From contig WGCU01000038.1 of the NCBI GenBank assembly GCA_015493635.1, forward strand, positions 1 to 64,000: a stretch of DNA of 64,000 nucleotides. Direction: 5' to 3'. Source of the DNA: Spirochaetaceae bacterium. Its GTDB lineage: Bacteria > Spirochaetota > Spirochaetia > B11-G9. The notes under the pieces were generated by a model that searched no databases, was not told where the DNA came from, and saw nothing but the letters and a program-made list of their open reading frames with translations. Positions 1 to 8,427 of this stretch are shown piece after piece. Every line of letters begins with the position of its first letter. Position 1 is the stretch's first letter. A program made the position numbers and the translations under genes.

Positions 1-198
1 CAGGAGCCTAAAATCACAAAAAAAGTACTGATTTTACCTTTGAGAAGAGGAAATTCAATAAAATAGAGGTCATCTTGATACAACGGACATTCTATTATAA
101 ATATTGTCATGTATTATTTCGCTAAAATGGGGTACTTCGCAAAAAGCTCAATATTATTAGTACTTTACTAATATAATAAATATTCGTATACTTACGGT
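1..198. other. AT-rich upstream region, possible tail of a truncated gene
   Basis: No complete gene is visible here. A plus-strand frame is open from base 1 and ends at a TAG at 64-66, so it could be the last 21 codons of a gene cut off by the window edge. The residues are not recognisable and the call is weak. The rest is AT-rich and leads into the promoter and inverted repeat in front of the gene at 199. Confidence 0.3.
155..192 (+). promoter_or_regulatory. Promoter overlapped by an 8-bp inverted repeat; leaderless geometry
   Basis: A -35-like TTTACT (164-169), a 17-base spacer and a -10 TATACT (187-192) place the expected transcription start on the A of the ATG at 199. No Shine-Dalgarno sequence precedes that ATG. 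The inverted repeat TATTAGTACTTTACTAATA (155-173) covers the -35 box and is a plausible operator. Its half-sites TTAGT/ACTAA match those of the sites beside the TetR gene at 12019, but they are separated by 5 rather than 8 bases. A second -10-like TATAAT lies at 172-177 without a clear -35. Confidence 0.5.
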
Positions 199-630
199 AT
201 GAAAACTATTATTGCAGTATGTATGCTTGTTTCTTTGGGAAGTATTGGTTTGTCCGCTGAAGATACCTCACCATTTAATCTTGATCTTAACTATGCGCAG
301 GTTGTATTTGTAAAAGCTGTGCAGAATTCAAATGACAGCTGGACTTTTTATGTTACCGTCAGGCACAACGATGAGGGATGGAACCATTACGCGGATGCGT
401 GGGAAGTGGTTGATCCGGACAGCAGAAAGGTGTTTGCCACACGGATTCTTGCACACCCCCATGAAACAGAACAGCCTTTTACGAGAAGTCAATCAGGAAT
501 TGTTATACCGAAGGGGCAGCAGTTTGTTGAAGTTAAAGCGAAATGTACACTCCATGGATACGAAGGGAAAACCGTCCTTATTGATCTGGGAGTGGATAAG
601 GGTAATGATTATCAACTTGTAAAAAAATGA
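199..630 (+). CDS. Conserved secreted protein of unknown function
   Basis: A 143-residue protein with a signal peptide (about residues 1-20, cleavage after LSA), so probably periplasmic. The mature part has conserved-looking polar and aromatic blocks: GWNHYADAW (60-68), ILAHPHETEQPFTRS (83-97) and CTLHGYEG (116-123). The paired histidines and single cysteine could bind a metal, but this is only a guess. I recognise the overall pattern as a recurring family of small uncharacterised secreted proteins and cannot name a function. It stands alone, converges on the outer-membrane protein operon, and appears to start without a Shine-Dalgarno sequence. Confidence 0.8.
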   Translation: MKTIIAVCMLVSLGSIGLSAEDTSPFNLDLNYAQVVFVKAVQNSNDSWTFYVTVRHNDEGWNHYADAWEVVDPDSRKVFATRILAHPHETEQPFTRSQSGIVIPKGQQFVEVKAKCTLHGYEGKTVLIDLGVDKGNDYQLVKK

Positions 631-635
631 AAGAA

Positions 636-669
636 GGTATGGATACAAAACAGTGTCTGTATCCATACC
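636..669. terminator. Bidirectional hairpin terminator
   Basis: A perfect 12-bp inverted repeat GGTATGGATACA / TGTATCCATACC with a 10-base loop lies between two convergent genes. Read on the minus strand the stem is followed by a T-rich tract (the complement of the A run at 621-635), so it best terminates the OMP operon. On the plus strand no strong T run follows. Confidence 0.75.
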
Positions 670-681
670 GGCTGATACACC

Positions 682-2025
682 TTAGAACGAATACTGAAAG
701 ATAACTTCCAGCATGTCGTTATTTTTAAACTGTCCAAACAGAGTACCGCTGTCTCCCCGGTAGAGGGTGTACCGGATTTTAACCGCTGCATCGTCCTTGA
801 TGGTATATTCAATGCCGGGTGCAAGCATGTAGCTTTTTGAGCCGGCTGAATATGCTCCGCTCATCTTTACGGTAAGGGTATCGTTGAAGAAGGTATCCCG
901 CAGATCCGCCGCAATAATGTTTGAGATGTAGGAACCGCTGTCAGAATATTCTATGTCAGCTGCTTCGTTGTCTTTTATGCCGTCAGATCCGAGAATAATT
1001 TCTCCTCTGTCCTGTATATTTATGCTCATGTTGTGAACAGGGATGTTTTTGTCAAATCCGGCAAGGTACTGTATCTTGTTGTTGTGTACCAGTGGATCTG
1101 TCCCTGCTGTGTCACCGGTCAGGTAGTATGCCCCTTCCCCCCGGAAGTTGAAACCGCCGAGAGCCGCTGCCGCTTCAATGCCAAAAAGATGCAGCCGGTC
1201 CCATGTAACCTTGATTTTTTTAGTTGGATCGGTCATGAAAGCACTCATATTCACAACAGGTTCCCGTAAGAAGGTGTATTCGTAGGCAGCACCGAAATCA
1301 ACTCCGCCCAGACTGTTGGTTATGTGGATTCCGCCCTGGCCATGGGAGAGGGTCTTCATGTCCTCCGTATCCATTTTATTAGTAGTAATGCCCATTGCTG
1401 TCATGGCTGTGTAGTCGCTCTGGACCCAGGGGCCGGTTGTCGGAAAGGTATCGGGAGTAAAAACGGGGGTGTAGAGAGCTTCAATAAGCCCCTGCTGACC
1501 AAAGGGTACATCGAGTTTAATCATTGCTTCAGCCTTTTTCCGGTCAAGGTAGCTGTTGTTCATAAAATCACTGTAGTCAACAGCGTTTATATTATCGAAA
1601 GTGAAAATTTCGTCACCTTTCCCCCAGACAATTTTCATAAAGCCGGCAGACAGATTGAAACCGGAGAAAAACGTACGGTAGTATGCTTCATCAATCATGC
1701 TGCTCAAATACTCTGCGATATCGCTGCTGTTTGTAAAATCATGATTTCCTGACAGGGTAAAACTGCCGGTAAAGCCGGATGATTCTCCCTTGTAATGCAG
1801 ACCTATATGCAGTTCCGGGTAGAGGATTACTGTGCTGGCTGCAATATCATCATAGTCCGTCATGTACCGTGTGTGGACGCTTCCGGTTCCTGACCAGGTC
1901 AGCGGTGATACTGCGGAAGTATCATTAAAGGTGGTAAACCCGGTGTCATCCGCAAAAAGAACAGCGGATACTGTCATAAGCAGTCCAACAACAATCAATA
2001 AAAAAAATTCTTTGTTTTTGTTCAT
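682..2025 (-). CDS. Outer-membrane beta-barrel protein of MMPL module A (DUF1302-like)
   Basis: A 447-residue protein with a signal peptide (about 1-26, ending VLFADD), alternating amphipathic strands, and a C-terminal aromatic residue (FQYSF), as in outer-membrane barrels. It is paralogous to the protein at 15728-16993: both contain an I-WGKGD block, an (L/W)xPVFTP block and a C-terminus beginning FGQ(F/Y)xNND. It is the last gene of a minus-strand operon, 15 bases after the LolA-like gene, with a good ribosome site (aggagaaacga). By context it probably supplies the outer-membrane part of an export system. The substrate is not evident, and whether the barrel is a channel or a receptor is unknown. 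Confidence 0.8.
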   Translation of the reverse strand: MNKNKEFFLLIVVGLLMTVSAVLFADDTGFTTFNDTSAVSPLTWSGTGSVHTRYMTDYDDIAASTVILYPELHIGLHYKGESSGFTGSFTLSGNHDFTNSSDIAEYLSSMIDEAYYRTFFSGFNLSAGFMKIVWGKGDEIFTFDNINAVDYSDFMNNSYLDRKKAEAMIKLDVPFGQQGLIEALYTPVFTPDTFPTTGPWVQSDYTAMTAMGITTNKMDTEDMKTLSHGQGGIHITNSLGGVDFGAAYEYTFLREPVVNMSAFMTDPTKKIKVTWDRLHLFGIEAAAALGGFNFRGEGAYYLTGDTAGTDPLVHNNKIQYLAGFDKNIPVHNMSINIQDRGEIILGSDGIKDNEAADIEYSDSGSYISNIIAADLRDTFFNDTLTVKMSGAYSAGSKSYMLAPGIEYTIKDDAAVKIRYTLYRGDSGTLFGQFKNNDMLEVIFQYSF

Positions 2026-2040
2026 TCGTTTCTCCTGTTT

Positions 2041-2817
2041 CTATAATCTTCCGGTTTGCAGAAACCGTGTAGTAAATATGCCGTTTGGTAATTTTTCGTT
2101 GTATACAAGTTTTGTTATGGTTATAACTGTCTTGTGCCTGGTTTGAACGTTTTCCATGGATGTTGCCAGGGGCGTCCATATCCCCTGTATCTTTTTTATG
2201 TTTTCCATCCTCATTATTTTTATGAGCTTACCCTCTTTGTCGTACATCTCCATTTTAAGGGGTATCATTCGCTCCTTGTCTATCCAGCTGATCCGCCGGG
2301 AGTACTGGCCGGCACCAAGGTCTTTCGGAATCGATTGCACCAGGTAGCATGGCCTTTCGTCCAGGACCTTTTCTCCTTTCAGAGTATGAGTATCGGCATC
2401 AACATTTCTGGCACCCATATCATTGTAGGTAAGGTCGGTTCCCATGAAGGATTTGTTCCCTTCACTTGCCGCTATGCGCCTCACCCGTTTTAATGCGGGA
2501 AGATAGATCCATTGATCATTGTCCCGTCCCTTGTTTTCGATGGAAAGAAACCGTGTATTTTTGACAGAAGCCGGGGAGTGGAAGATGATGAGAGAACGGG
2601 ATTCGTTCTTGCTGTTTTTCTGGACAAACATTTCAATTATCCGCATGCTGACCGCATTGTTTTTATCAATGAGTTTCAGATTAACGAGGGAGTGGGTAGA
2701 TTCCGCCGTATTGACGTCTGATACCTTCTCCATGATATCTCTGCCTGTAAGGGCAAAGAGGGAAGTTGATGACAGCATAAGCAGGCTTAATAGTAAAATA
2801 AAAGTCTTTTTTATCAT
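2041..2817 (-). CDS. LolA-like outer-membrane lipoprotein-sorting family protein (module A)
   Basis: A 258-residue periplasmic protein with a signal peptide (about 1-22, ending LFA). It carries the blocks usual in the LolA-like family found beside MMPL transporters: QWIYLPALKRVRRI, then FMGTDLTYNDMG, then a sheet-rich C-terminus ending FTTRFLQTGRL. The paralog at 14946-15731 has WIYLPALKKVKRI and FMGSDFTYDDMG at the same places. It overlaps the RND gene by ATGA, so translation is coupled. By family it likely carries a hydrophobic ligand across the periplasm between the inner-membrane RND protein and the outer-membrane partner. The cargo cannot be read from sequence. Confidence 0.85.
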   Translation of the reverse strand: MIKKTFILLLSLLMLSSTSLFALTGRDIMEKVSDVNTAESTHSLVNLKLIDKNNAVSMRIIEMFVQKNSKNESRSLIIFHSPASVKNTRFLSIENKGRDNDQWIYLPALKRVRRIAASEGNKSFMGTDLTYNDMGARNVDADTHTLKGEKVLDERPCYLVQSIPKDLGAGQYSRRISWIDKERMIPLKMEMYDKEGKLIKIMRMENIKKIQGIWTPLATSMENVQTRHKTVITITKLVYNEKLPNGIFTTRFLQTGRL

Positions 2818-5435
2818 GCTTTTTTCTCCTTGTAGATAAATCGTGGTTTTATTATTTCCAGTAGAATGGGAAGCAGGGTTAAAGATGCGGTACTTGAGGT
2901 AATCATGGTCAACGCGACAAGAAGCCCAAAGTAGTTCAAAGGGGTAAAGTTCGAAAGCAGCATAACAAGAAAACCCCCTGCAACAGCTACTGCGTTAAAA
3001 ATTATGGCTTTGCCGACTCCCTGAAGTGTGTTTCTGGCAACCTGTTCGAGGTCGTCCGATCTCAGCCGTTCATAGCGGTAGTAGCTCAGGTAGTGGATGG
3101 TATAATCAATACCAATCCCGATGGAAACTGCCGAAACCATGGCCGTAGAAATATCAAGTCTTATTTTTAAGAGTCCCATAACTCCGAAATTGATAAGGAC
3201 GGTAAGCCCGATGGGTATTATACCTATTATACCGGCGAAAAGGGACCGGTAGTTGATTGTCAGAATAATAAAGACGAGGAGCAGTGATATAAGGATGCTT
3301 CTTGTCTGTGAAGCGGTAATAAGTTGGGTAAGGGCATACATTATTTTTGATGTTCCCACCGTTTCTACCGTGTATCCTTTGGGAAAATGGGCGGTAGCGT
3401 ACTTCTCCGCATCGAGGGCAATCCGGTGGGGAACGATTGTTCCGGGAGTATTTATCTGGACAAACATCTTTGCCATGGACGGTTCAAGATTGTCATCTGT
3501 CCAGTCAGAGAGTTCTCCGGAAAACAGGAGAAGATACTGGGAAACAAGATTCTGCAGTTCTTTCATGCCTGCGGCAGAGTATTTTCCAGGATCAGAGGGG
3601 ATCTCATAGTATGCTGCACCCTGGTAGTTGAGCTGCTTATTGATTGCCTGTACCAGTTCCGCCGCGGTCATGTTTTTTTGCTGGGCCTGTACGTATGCTT
3701 TATTAAGAACAGTGAGGAATTCACCGTATGTAAAGTTTTTCCCTATGGTATCCCACAGCGGTTTGTAACGTGATGCAGAGGACTTTTTTTCAGAAATCTG
3801 TTTTGATTTTACCGTTGGTTTGCTGGTATCGGTAAAGAAACTTGTAAACCCTCCGGAGCTTCCGCTGCTCTCTGGTTCCGGTGCGGTTGTTTCCGTGTTT
3901 TGCGGGGTGCTGTTCATCACCTGGTTCATTTTTTTTACGAAATCAGTAAAAGAAAGAACGTTCGTTACTTCCGGATATTTCTCTTTTAAATACGTACTGA
4001 GATTATCCATGGCAAGAAGTATTTCAGGATTAGTGAGTGACCCTTTTTTATTCCCTTTAACAATTATGTCGAAGGTTGTTGTTCCGTTGAATTTCTTCCG
4101 TAGAAACCTGTCTGCTCTGCTTATTTCAGTATCCTTTTTGAAATAGTTTATGAGAATGTTGTCTTTAACAACCTTTGTTGTTCCGAATATTCCAGCAGCA
4201 ATAATGATAAGTGTTATAAATATGATTTTACCTTTGTTCCGGTGAAATATCCCGTAGAGATAGTTCATAAAACGCTCTGTTGCCTCCGCATTTTTGTTGT
4301 TCTTTGCCGATGGTTTCAGAGCTTTATGACGAAGGAGAAGAACCGAAGGGATAAAAACAAGGGCAACGGCAAGGGATGTAACAACACCGGCTGCGGTAAA
4401 AATGCCGAAAGTTTTCATGGGTATAACAGTGCTGGAGATGAGTGATCCAAACCCGATCAGGGTTGTAAGTCCTGCCAGAAAAACCGGCATACCGATACGT
4501 TTCAGTGTACCGAATACAATTTCCCTGTGTTTTTCTTCTGTAAGGGATCCTGATGCTTTTTTTATTTCATCGTAGTAGTGGCTTACAATATGGATTCCAT
4601 AAGCACTGCCGACAGCAACGAGAATAACAGGAATTACCGTATCAAGGAGGCTTAAAGGTACTCCCAGCATAGCCATAAGCCCAATGGTCCATATTCCGCT
4701 TATGACCACTGTTGCAAGAGGAAGAATAACGCCTCCCAGGCGTCTGAAAGAAAGATAGAGGGTGCCTATAACGACGAGAACAACAAGGGGAATAAGAAAT
4801 ACGATATCCTTTTTCATCTTGCTTGTAATAAGGACAGTAATGGCAGGCATTCCCGCAACATAATATTTTACGTCAGGGCTGCTTGTTTTTTTAAGTTCTT
4901 TTTCAATGGCAAAGTAAACCGAATCCATCTTTGCTGACTCTATGTCAGGGTCTATCTTTACTCCGATCTGTGTTGAACTGAAGTCTTTAGAATAGAGAAG
5001 TCCCTTGTAAATATTCCAGGAAAGCAGTTTTGTTTTGAGATTTGTTATATCCCTGGCAGACCCTGTAAAGTTTTCCAGAAGAGGGTGCACCTCCATTCCT
5101 TCCGGGGTGCCGGTAATAATATCAGTACTGCTGATGGAATCTACACTTACCACTCCGGGAATGGTCTCGAAACTGTCTGTTAGCGTTTTTACAAGATTTA
5201 AGAAATCCTTCTGAAATATTGTTCCATGGGCAGCTTCCACTGCAACATCTATCACAAGATCACTCCCGAACTGATTCTTAACCTTGTCGTAGTTAATGAC
5301 CTCTTTATGGTTTTTTGGTATAAAGGTCAAAACGTCATTGCTTAAGCGGATTTTAGGAAGTTCAGCAGCAAAAAAGAGGGTAATAAGGAGAATAATACCC
5401 AGCAGAATCTTCGGATGCTTAAAAAAGGTTTTCAT
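2814..5435 (-). CDS. MMPL/RND-family transporter (module A)
   Basis: An 873-residue inner-membrane protein built as two repeats. Each has one transmembrane segment, a large periplasmic loop and a cluster of five membrane segments (first helix about 9-25, second cluster from about 210, second repeat from about residue 400). The family exports hydrophobic or amphiphilic molecules such as lipids, using the proton gradient. Compared with the 765-residue paralog at 12652, it has an extra Ser/Thr/Pro-rich stretch in the second periplasmic loop (roughly residues 510-560, containing PEPESSGSSGG), probably a flexible linker. It is the first gene of operon A. A short reading frame ends in a TGA overlapping its ATG. 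Confidence 0.9.
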   Translation of the reverse strand: MKTFFKHPKILLGIILLITLFFAAELPKIRLSNDVLTFIPKNHKEVINYDKVKNQFGSDLVIDVAVEAAHGTIFQKDFLNLVKTLTDSFETIPGVVSVDSISSTDIITGTPEGMEVHPLLENFTGSARDITNLKTKLLSWNIYKGLLYSKDFSSTQIGVKIDPDIESAKMDSVYFAIEKELKKTSSPDVKYYVAGMPAITVLITSKMKKDIVFLIPLVVLVVIGTLYLSFRRLGGVILPLATVVISGIWTIGLMAMLGVPLSLLDTVIPVILVAVGSAYGIHIVSHYYDEIKKASGSLTEEKHREIVFGTLKRIGMPVFLAGLTTLIGFGSLISSTVIPMKTFGIFTAAGVVTSLAVALVFIPSVLLLRHKALKPSAKNNKNAEATERFMNYLYGIFHRNKGKIIFITLIIIAAGIFGTTKVVKDNILINYFKKDTEISRADRFLRKKFNGTTTFDIIVKGNKKGSLTNPEILLAMDNLSTYLKEKYPEVTNVLSFTDFVKKMNQVMNSTPQNTETTAPEPESSGSSGGFTSFFTDTSKPTVKSKQISEKKSSASRYKPLWDTIGKNFTYGEFLTVLNKAYVQAQQKNMTAAELVQAINKQLNYQGAAYYEIPSDPGKYSAAGMKELQNLVSQYLLLFSGELSDWTDDNLEPSMAKMFVQINTPGTIVPHRIALDAEKYATAHFPKGYTVETVGTSKIMYALTQLITASQTRSILISLLLVFIILTINYRSLFAGIIGIIPIGLTVLINFGVMGLLKIRLDISTAMVSAVSIGIGIDYTIHYLSYYRYERLRSDDLEQVARNTLQGVGKAIIFNAVAVAGGFLVMLLSNFTPLNYFGLLVALTMITSSTASLTLLPILLEIIKPRFIYKEKKA

Positions 5436-5538
5436 GCGGCAGTCTCCCTTGCTTCAAGCATTTTAATAATCATTTTAAACATGCTTTCAATCCCGGGTTT
5501 ATCGGTATCTGCCGCTTTGAGTATTGTTTTACGCCCAT
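5432..5538 (-). other. Possible short leader reading frame with apparent frame shift
   Basis: On the minus strand a GGAGG motif precedes an ATG at 5538. In that frame translation stops after 22 codons (stop at 5470-5472). A second frame, entered two bases after that ATG at the GGG run, is open for 34 codons of ordinary-looking protein (KAADTDKPGIESMFK within it). It ends in a TGA (5432-5434) that overlaps the ATG of the RND gene. One extra G in the GGG run would join ATG and this frame into a 35-codon gene coupled to the transporter. It could be a leader peptide, a programmed shift, a sequence error or chance. Confidence 0.3.
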
Positions 5539-5564
5539 GGTACCTCCCTAAAATTTGTTTTGTG

Positions 5565-5593
5565 ACTATAAGTCAATAAGTAACCGGTGTTCA
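5565..5593 (-). promoter_or_regulatory. Candidate promoter of MMPL module A
   Basis: Read on the minus strand: TGAACA (5588-5593), a 17-base spacer, then TATAGT (5565-5570). The -10 matches five of six consensus bases and the -35 four. It sits about 130 bases upstream of the RND gene and just upstream of the short reading frame. Confidence 0.35.
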
Positions 5594-5596
5594 GTG

Positions 5597-5661
5597 TCCG
5601 GTCAATCACACCGGAGAGTGAATCGGGAAGTACTCCCGGCGGGTGATGGGTTAAACCCCGC
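5597..5661. other. GC-rich inverted repeats between divergent promoters
   Basis: The spacer between operon A and tRNA-Val holds several short self-complementary elements: CGGGA/TCCCG (5624-5638), GCGGG/CCCGC (5639-5661) and the inner GGGT-TAA-ACCC (5648-5658). No gene is visible. They could be an insulating hairpin or protein sites; nothing decides between these. Confidence 0.3.
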
Positions 5662-5668
5662 AAATGAG

Positions 5669-5696
5669 TTGACAGACTGATGTTTTTTCATATACT
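5669..5696 (+). promoter_or_regulatory. Promoter of tRNA-Val
   Basis: A perfect -35 TTGACA (5669-5674), a 16-base spacer and TATACT (5691-5696) put transcription start near 5703, about 15 bases before the mature tRNA. Confidence 0.85.
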
Positions 5697-5717
5697 TGAA
5701 CAGAGAGTACGGGTTTC

Positions 5718-5789
5718 GGGCGATTAACTCAGTGGGAGAGTGCTACCTTCACACGGTAGAAGTCACTGGTTCAAATCCAGTATCGCCTA
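5718..5789 (+). tRNA. tRNA-Val(CAC)
   Basis: A 72-base cloverleaf. The acceptor stem is GGGCGAT/ATCGCCT with a G-T pair at the first position. The anticodon stem is CTACC/GGTAG around the loop TTCACAC, giving anticodon CAC (5750-5752), which reads GUG valine codons. The T arm is ACTGG-TTCAAAT-CCAGT and the discriminator base is A. CCA is not encoded and must be added afterwards. A short T run follows. It is a single tRNA, convergent with the phosphatase-like gene. Confidence 0.95.
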
Positions 5790-5798
5790 TAGAGCTTT

Positions 5799-7283
5799 TT
5801 ACAAGGTCCTTTTCTTTTTATTTAAAGTGAAAATCTGCGGTGATGTTCCGTCTTTCCCCTGTAGAAGGGATCCGTCGGGGTAGTGGATGGAAACAGTACA
5901 TGCCGTGCTGTTTATGTGTATTTTTGCGTAATGCAGCGTTATTTCTCCATAACGGTATCCGAACCACTTATTTATGGTGGAATAGGAAACCTGCGGATCT
6001 GATTCATATACACCTTCTTCTGTAAAGGGGTACTGGCAGTACTGATGCGAAGAGCGGGAAACAGCATGTTTGTTCCATGGGTACTGAACATGCTGCATAA
6101 TTTCTGATTTCTCGGTTTTTAGATTGTACCATCTCTCTTTTTTAAGCCTGTAGGGTTTATGCGTAAATACTTTATAGCTGCTTTCCAGACGTGCTCCTGA
6201 ACTTCCTACACAGAAGAAATGGATATCATTTCTCCCGGGAATATCGTTCCTGTTCAGGACATATCCGTTTGCTCCGTACCGGTACACCCAATGTTCGTAA
6301 AGATGCGAATGTCCAAAAAATACTGCGTCAATGTCAAAACGGGAAAGAACAGGAAGAAGCCAGTTCCTCATCTGTACATCGTTCGCATACTCTCCTGTGG
6401 TAAAAACGGGCTGGTGGAGTACAAGAAAGATCCATTCTGCATTATCTAGAACAGCTTTTTCAAGATCATACTCCAGCCAGGCTTTCTGCCAGGCGGTTAT
6501 TTTCGCGTTCATGCCGTTAAATCCCCCGTCGTAGGGGTCCAGAAAGGTGATGTGTATATTTCCGGTATCTACTGAATGGCAGCCGCAATTTTTAGCAGGG
6601 TAGGCGTAGGGGAAAACTTTCCGGAAGTTTCTGGCACTGTGGATAATATAATGTTCGTGGTTGCCAATTGCTGCCAAAAACGGACGGGTTGATGCCATGA
6701 TGGGAAGAAGCTTTAAAAAGTAATGCCAGTATTTTGCCCGGGTCCCAAGCTGGACAGTATCACCCATCTGTACAATAAAATCCGGGTTTTCCCTGTTTAT
6801 CCGGGTATAAAGCTGAAGATTTGACCGGAATGTCGGATAGTCTCTCGGCTGAAGGTCCCCTGCTGCAATAAACATGGCGGGACAGCTGCTGGTTTTCCCG
6901 GAAGCAGTATGAAAGGAGAACACGGTTCCCCGCTTATACCGGGACAGATCTTCTTCAATAGCGTAGTAGTATTTTCTGTCCAGCGAGAGGTTTTCCAGGG
7001 TGACAGTATGAAACCTGGATGTGGAGCTTACCATTGTATGCGGCAGGCTGTCTCTGCTTTCTCCCCAGGAGAGACGGGAAGCTTTTCTTTTTGCCGTAAT
7101 CCAGCAGATGGTAATGGACCGTGCCGGATCTTTGCGCCAGATCAGGTAAGGGCCGTCATTCCACGGATAAACCCCTAAGAAAAACAGAAGCTTTCCAAGG
7201 ATAATGAGTATCCCCGTCAGACAGATTAAACCTATCAAGATATTTATCACATACCCGCTCATCAGCTGAGAATGGTACTGCAA
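5799..7283 (-). CDS. Membrane-anchored purple-acid-phosphatase-like metallophosphoesterase
   Basis: A 494-residue protein with one N-terminal membrane helix (about 13-36), then a fibronectin-like N-domain typical of purple acid phosphatases (about 45-127), then a calcineurin-like phosphoesterase domain. Metal-site motifs appear in order: AAGD (140-143), MGDTVQ (about 173), GNHE (207-210), VLHQP (about 290) and GHSH (about 325). This is an expected dinuclear metal site outside the membrane. The natural substrate is unknown. The start is a TTG with a poor ribosome site; an in-frame ATG lies seven codons later (at 7262). It is divergent from galT. Confidence 0.85.
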   Translation of the reverse strand: MQYHSQLMSGYVINILIGLICLTGILIILGKLLFFLGVYPWNDGPYLIWRKDPARSITICWITAKRKASRLSWGESRDSLPHTMVSSTSRFHTVTLENLSLDRKYYYAIEEDLSRYKRGTVFSFHTASGKTSSCPAMFIAAGDLQPRDYPTFRSNLQLYTRINRENPDFIVQMGDTVQLGTRAKYWHYFLKLLPIMASTRPFLAAIGNHEHYIIHSARNFRKVFPYAYPAKNCGCHSVDTGNIHITFLDPYDGGFNGMNAKITAWQKAWLEYDLEKAVLDNAEWIFLVLHQPVFTTGEYANDVQMRNWLLPVLSRFDIDAVFFGHSHLYEHWVYRYGANGYVLNRNDIPGRNDIHFFCVGSSGARLESSYKVFTHKPYRLKKERWYNLKTEKSEIMQHVQYPWNKHAVSRSSHQYCQYPFTEEGVYESDPQVSYSTINKWFGYRYGEITLHYAKIHINSTACTVSIHYPDGSLLQGKDGTSPQIFTLNKKKRTL

Positions 7284-7316
7284 AAACCATCATAAGGCAA
7301 CAATGGCAAGCATGCG

Positions 7317-7345
7317 TTGACAGGTAAAAAAAAGAAAAATATAAT
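7317..7345 (+). promoter_or_regulatory. Consensus promoter of galTK
   Basis: TTGACA (7317-7322), a 17-base spacer and TATAAT (7340-7345): both hexamers match the housekeeping consensus exactly. The galT start follows about 30 bases later behind a GTGGAG ribosome site. No operator-like repeat is obvious. Confidence 0.9.
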
Positions 7346-7375
7346 TACCTATCCTGACTGCAAGTGGAGTAAAAC

Positions 7376-8413
7376 GTGAAATTTTTTGAAACCCCCCATC
7401 GACGCTATAATCCTCTTACCGGCGAGTGGGTTCTTGTTTCTCCGCACCGGACAAAACGGCCATGGCAGGGACAGGTTGAACCGGAAACCTCTTTGAACTC
7501 TGCGGAATGTGATGCTTCTTGTTATCTCTGCCCGGGTAACCAGCGTGCCGGCGGTAAGAAGACCCCCCGGTATGAGAGTACGTATGTGTTTGTAAATGAT
7601 TACTCCGCCCTGCTTCCGGATAGTGCACAGGAGGAAAAGATCGGCAGTGAACTGTTCAAGGCAGAAAGTGAACGGGGCCTCTGCAAAGTTATCTGTTTTT
7701 CACCCCGGCATGATCTTACCATTGCTCTGATGGAGAGAAACGCAATCCGTAAGGTTGTAGATACCTGGATAGAGCAGTATCTTGAAATCGGCAATAAAGA
7801 CTTTATCAGTTATGTACAGATCTTTGAAAACAGAGGTAGTGTTATGGGGGCCTCGAACCCCCATCCCCATGGACAGATATGGGCCAATGAACATATACCC
7901 GACATTCCAGCTACAGAAGACAGAATGCAGAAAGATTATTTTAATAACCACGGAACGGCCCTTTTGGAAGACTACGTAAAAGAAGAACGTGAAAAAAAAG
8001 ACCGGATTATCTTTGAAAATACCAGTTTTGCGGCGGTGGTTCCCTACTGGGCTGTATGGCCTTATGAGACAATGATTCTTCCCAAACGCCATGTTACAGG
8101 AATTGATGAACTGGTCGAAGAGGAGAAAGATGATCTTGCGGATGCCTTAAAAAGAATGACCGTGCGGTTTGATAATATTTTTAAAACAAGCTTTCCCTAT
8201 TCCATGGGGATTCATCAACGGCCGGTTGATGGTAAGGATTATCAGCACTGGCAGTTTCACATACATTATCTTCCACCGCTGCTCCGTTCGGCAACGGTGA
8301 AGAAGTTTATGGTTGGGTACGAGCTCCTTGCCAATCCTCAGCGGGATATTACTGCTGAAACAAGCGCGGGAATTCTCCGGGATCAGTCGGAAATACACTA
8401 TACAAAGAAATAA
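7376..8413 (+). CDS. galT: Galactose-1-phosphate uridylyltransferase
   Basis: A 345-residue enzyme of the Leloir pathway that swaps the glucose-1-phosphate of UDP-glucose for galactose-1-phosphate. The active-site block is SNPHPHGQIW (160-169); the second histidine of HPH is the family's uridylylated nucleophile. A CYLC pair (residues 49 and 52) matches the structural metal site. The length is normal for the family. The start is GTG, preceded by a GTGGAG ribosome site. It forms an operon with galK, 14 bases downstream. No galE or sugar transporter is in this window. Confidence 0.95.
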   Translation: MKFFETPHRRYNPLTGEWVLVSPHRTKRPWQGQVEPETSLNSAECDASCYLCPGNQRAGGKKTPRYESTYVFVNDYSALLPDSAQEEKIGSELFKAESERGLCKVICFSPRHDLTIALMERNAIRKVVDTWIEQYLEIGNKDFISYVQIFENRGSVMGASNPHPHGQIWANEHIPDIPATEDRMQKDYFNNHGTALLEDYVKEEREKKDRIIFENTSFAAVVPYWAVWPYETMILPKRHVTGIDELVEEEKDDLADALKRMTVRFDNIFKTSFPYSMGIHQRPVDGKDYQHWQFHIHYLPPLLRSATVKKFMVGYELLANPQRDITAETSAGILRDQSEIHYTKK

Positions 8414-8427
8414 TATAAGGGGCTCCC

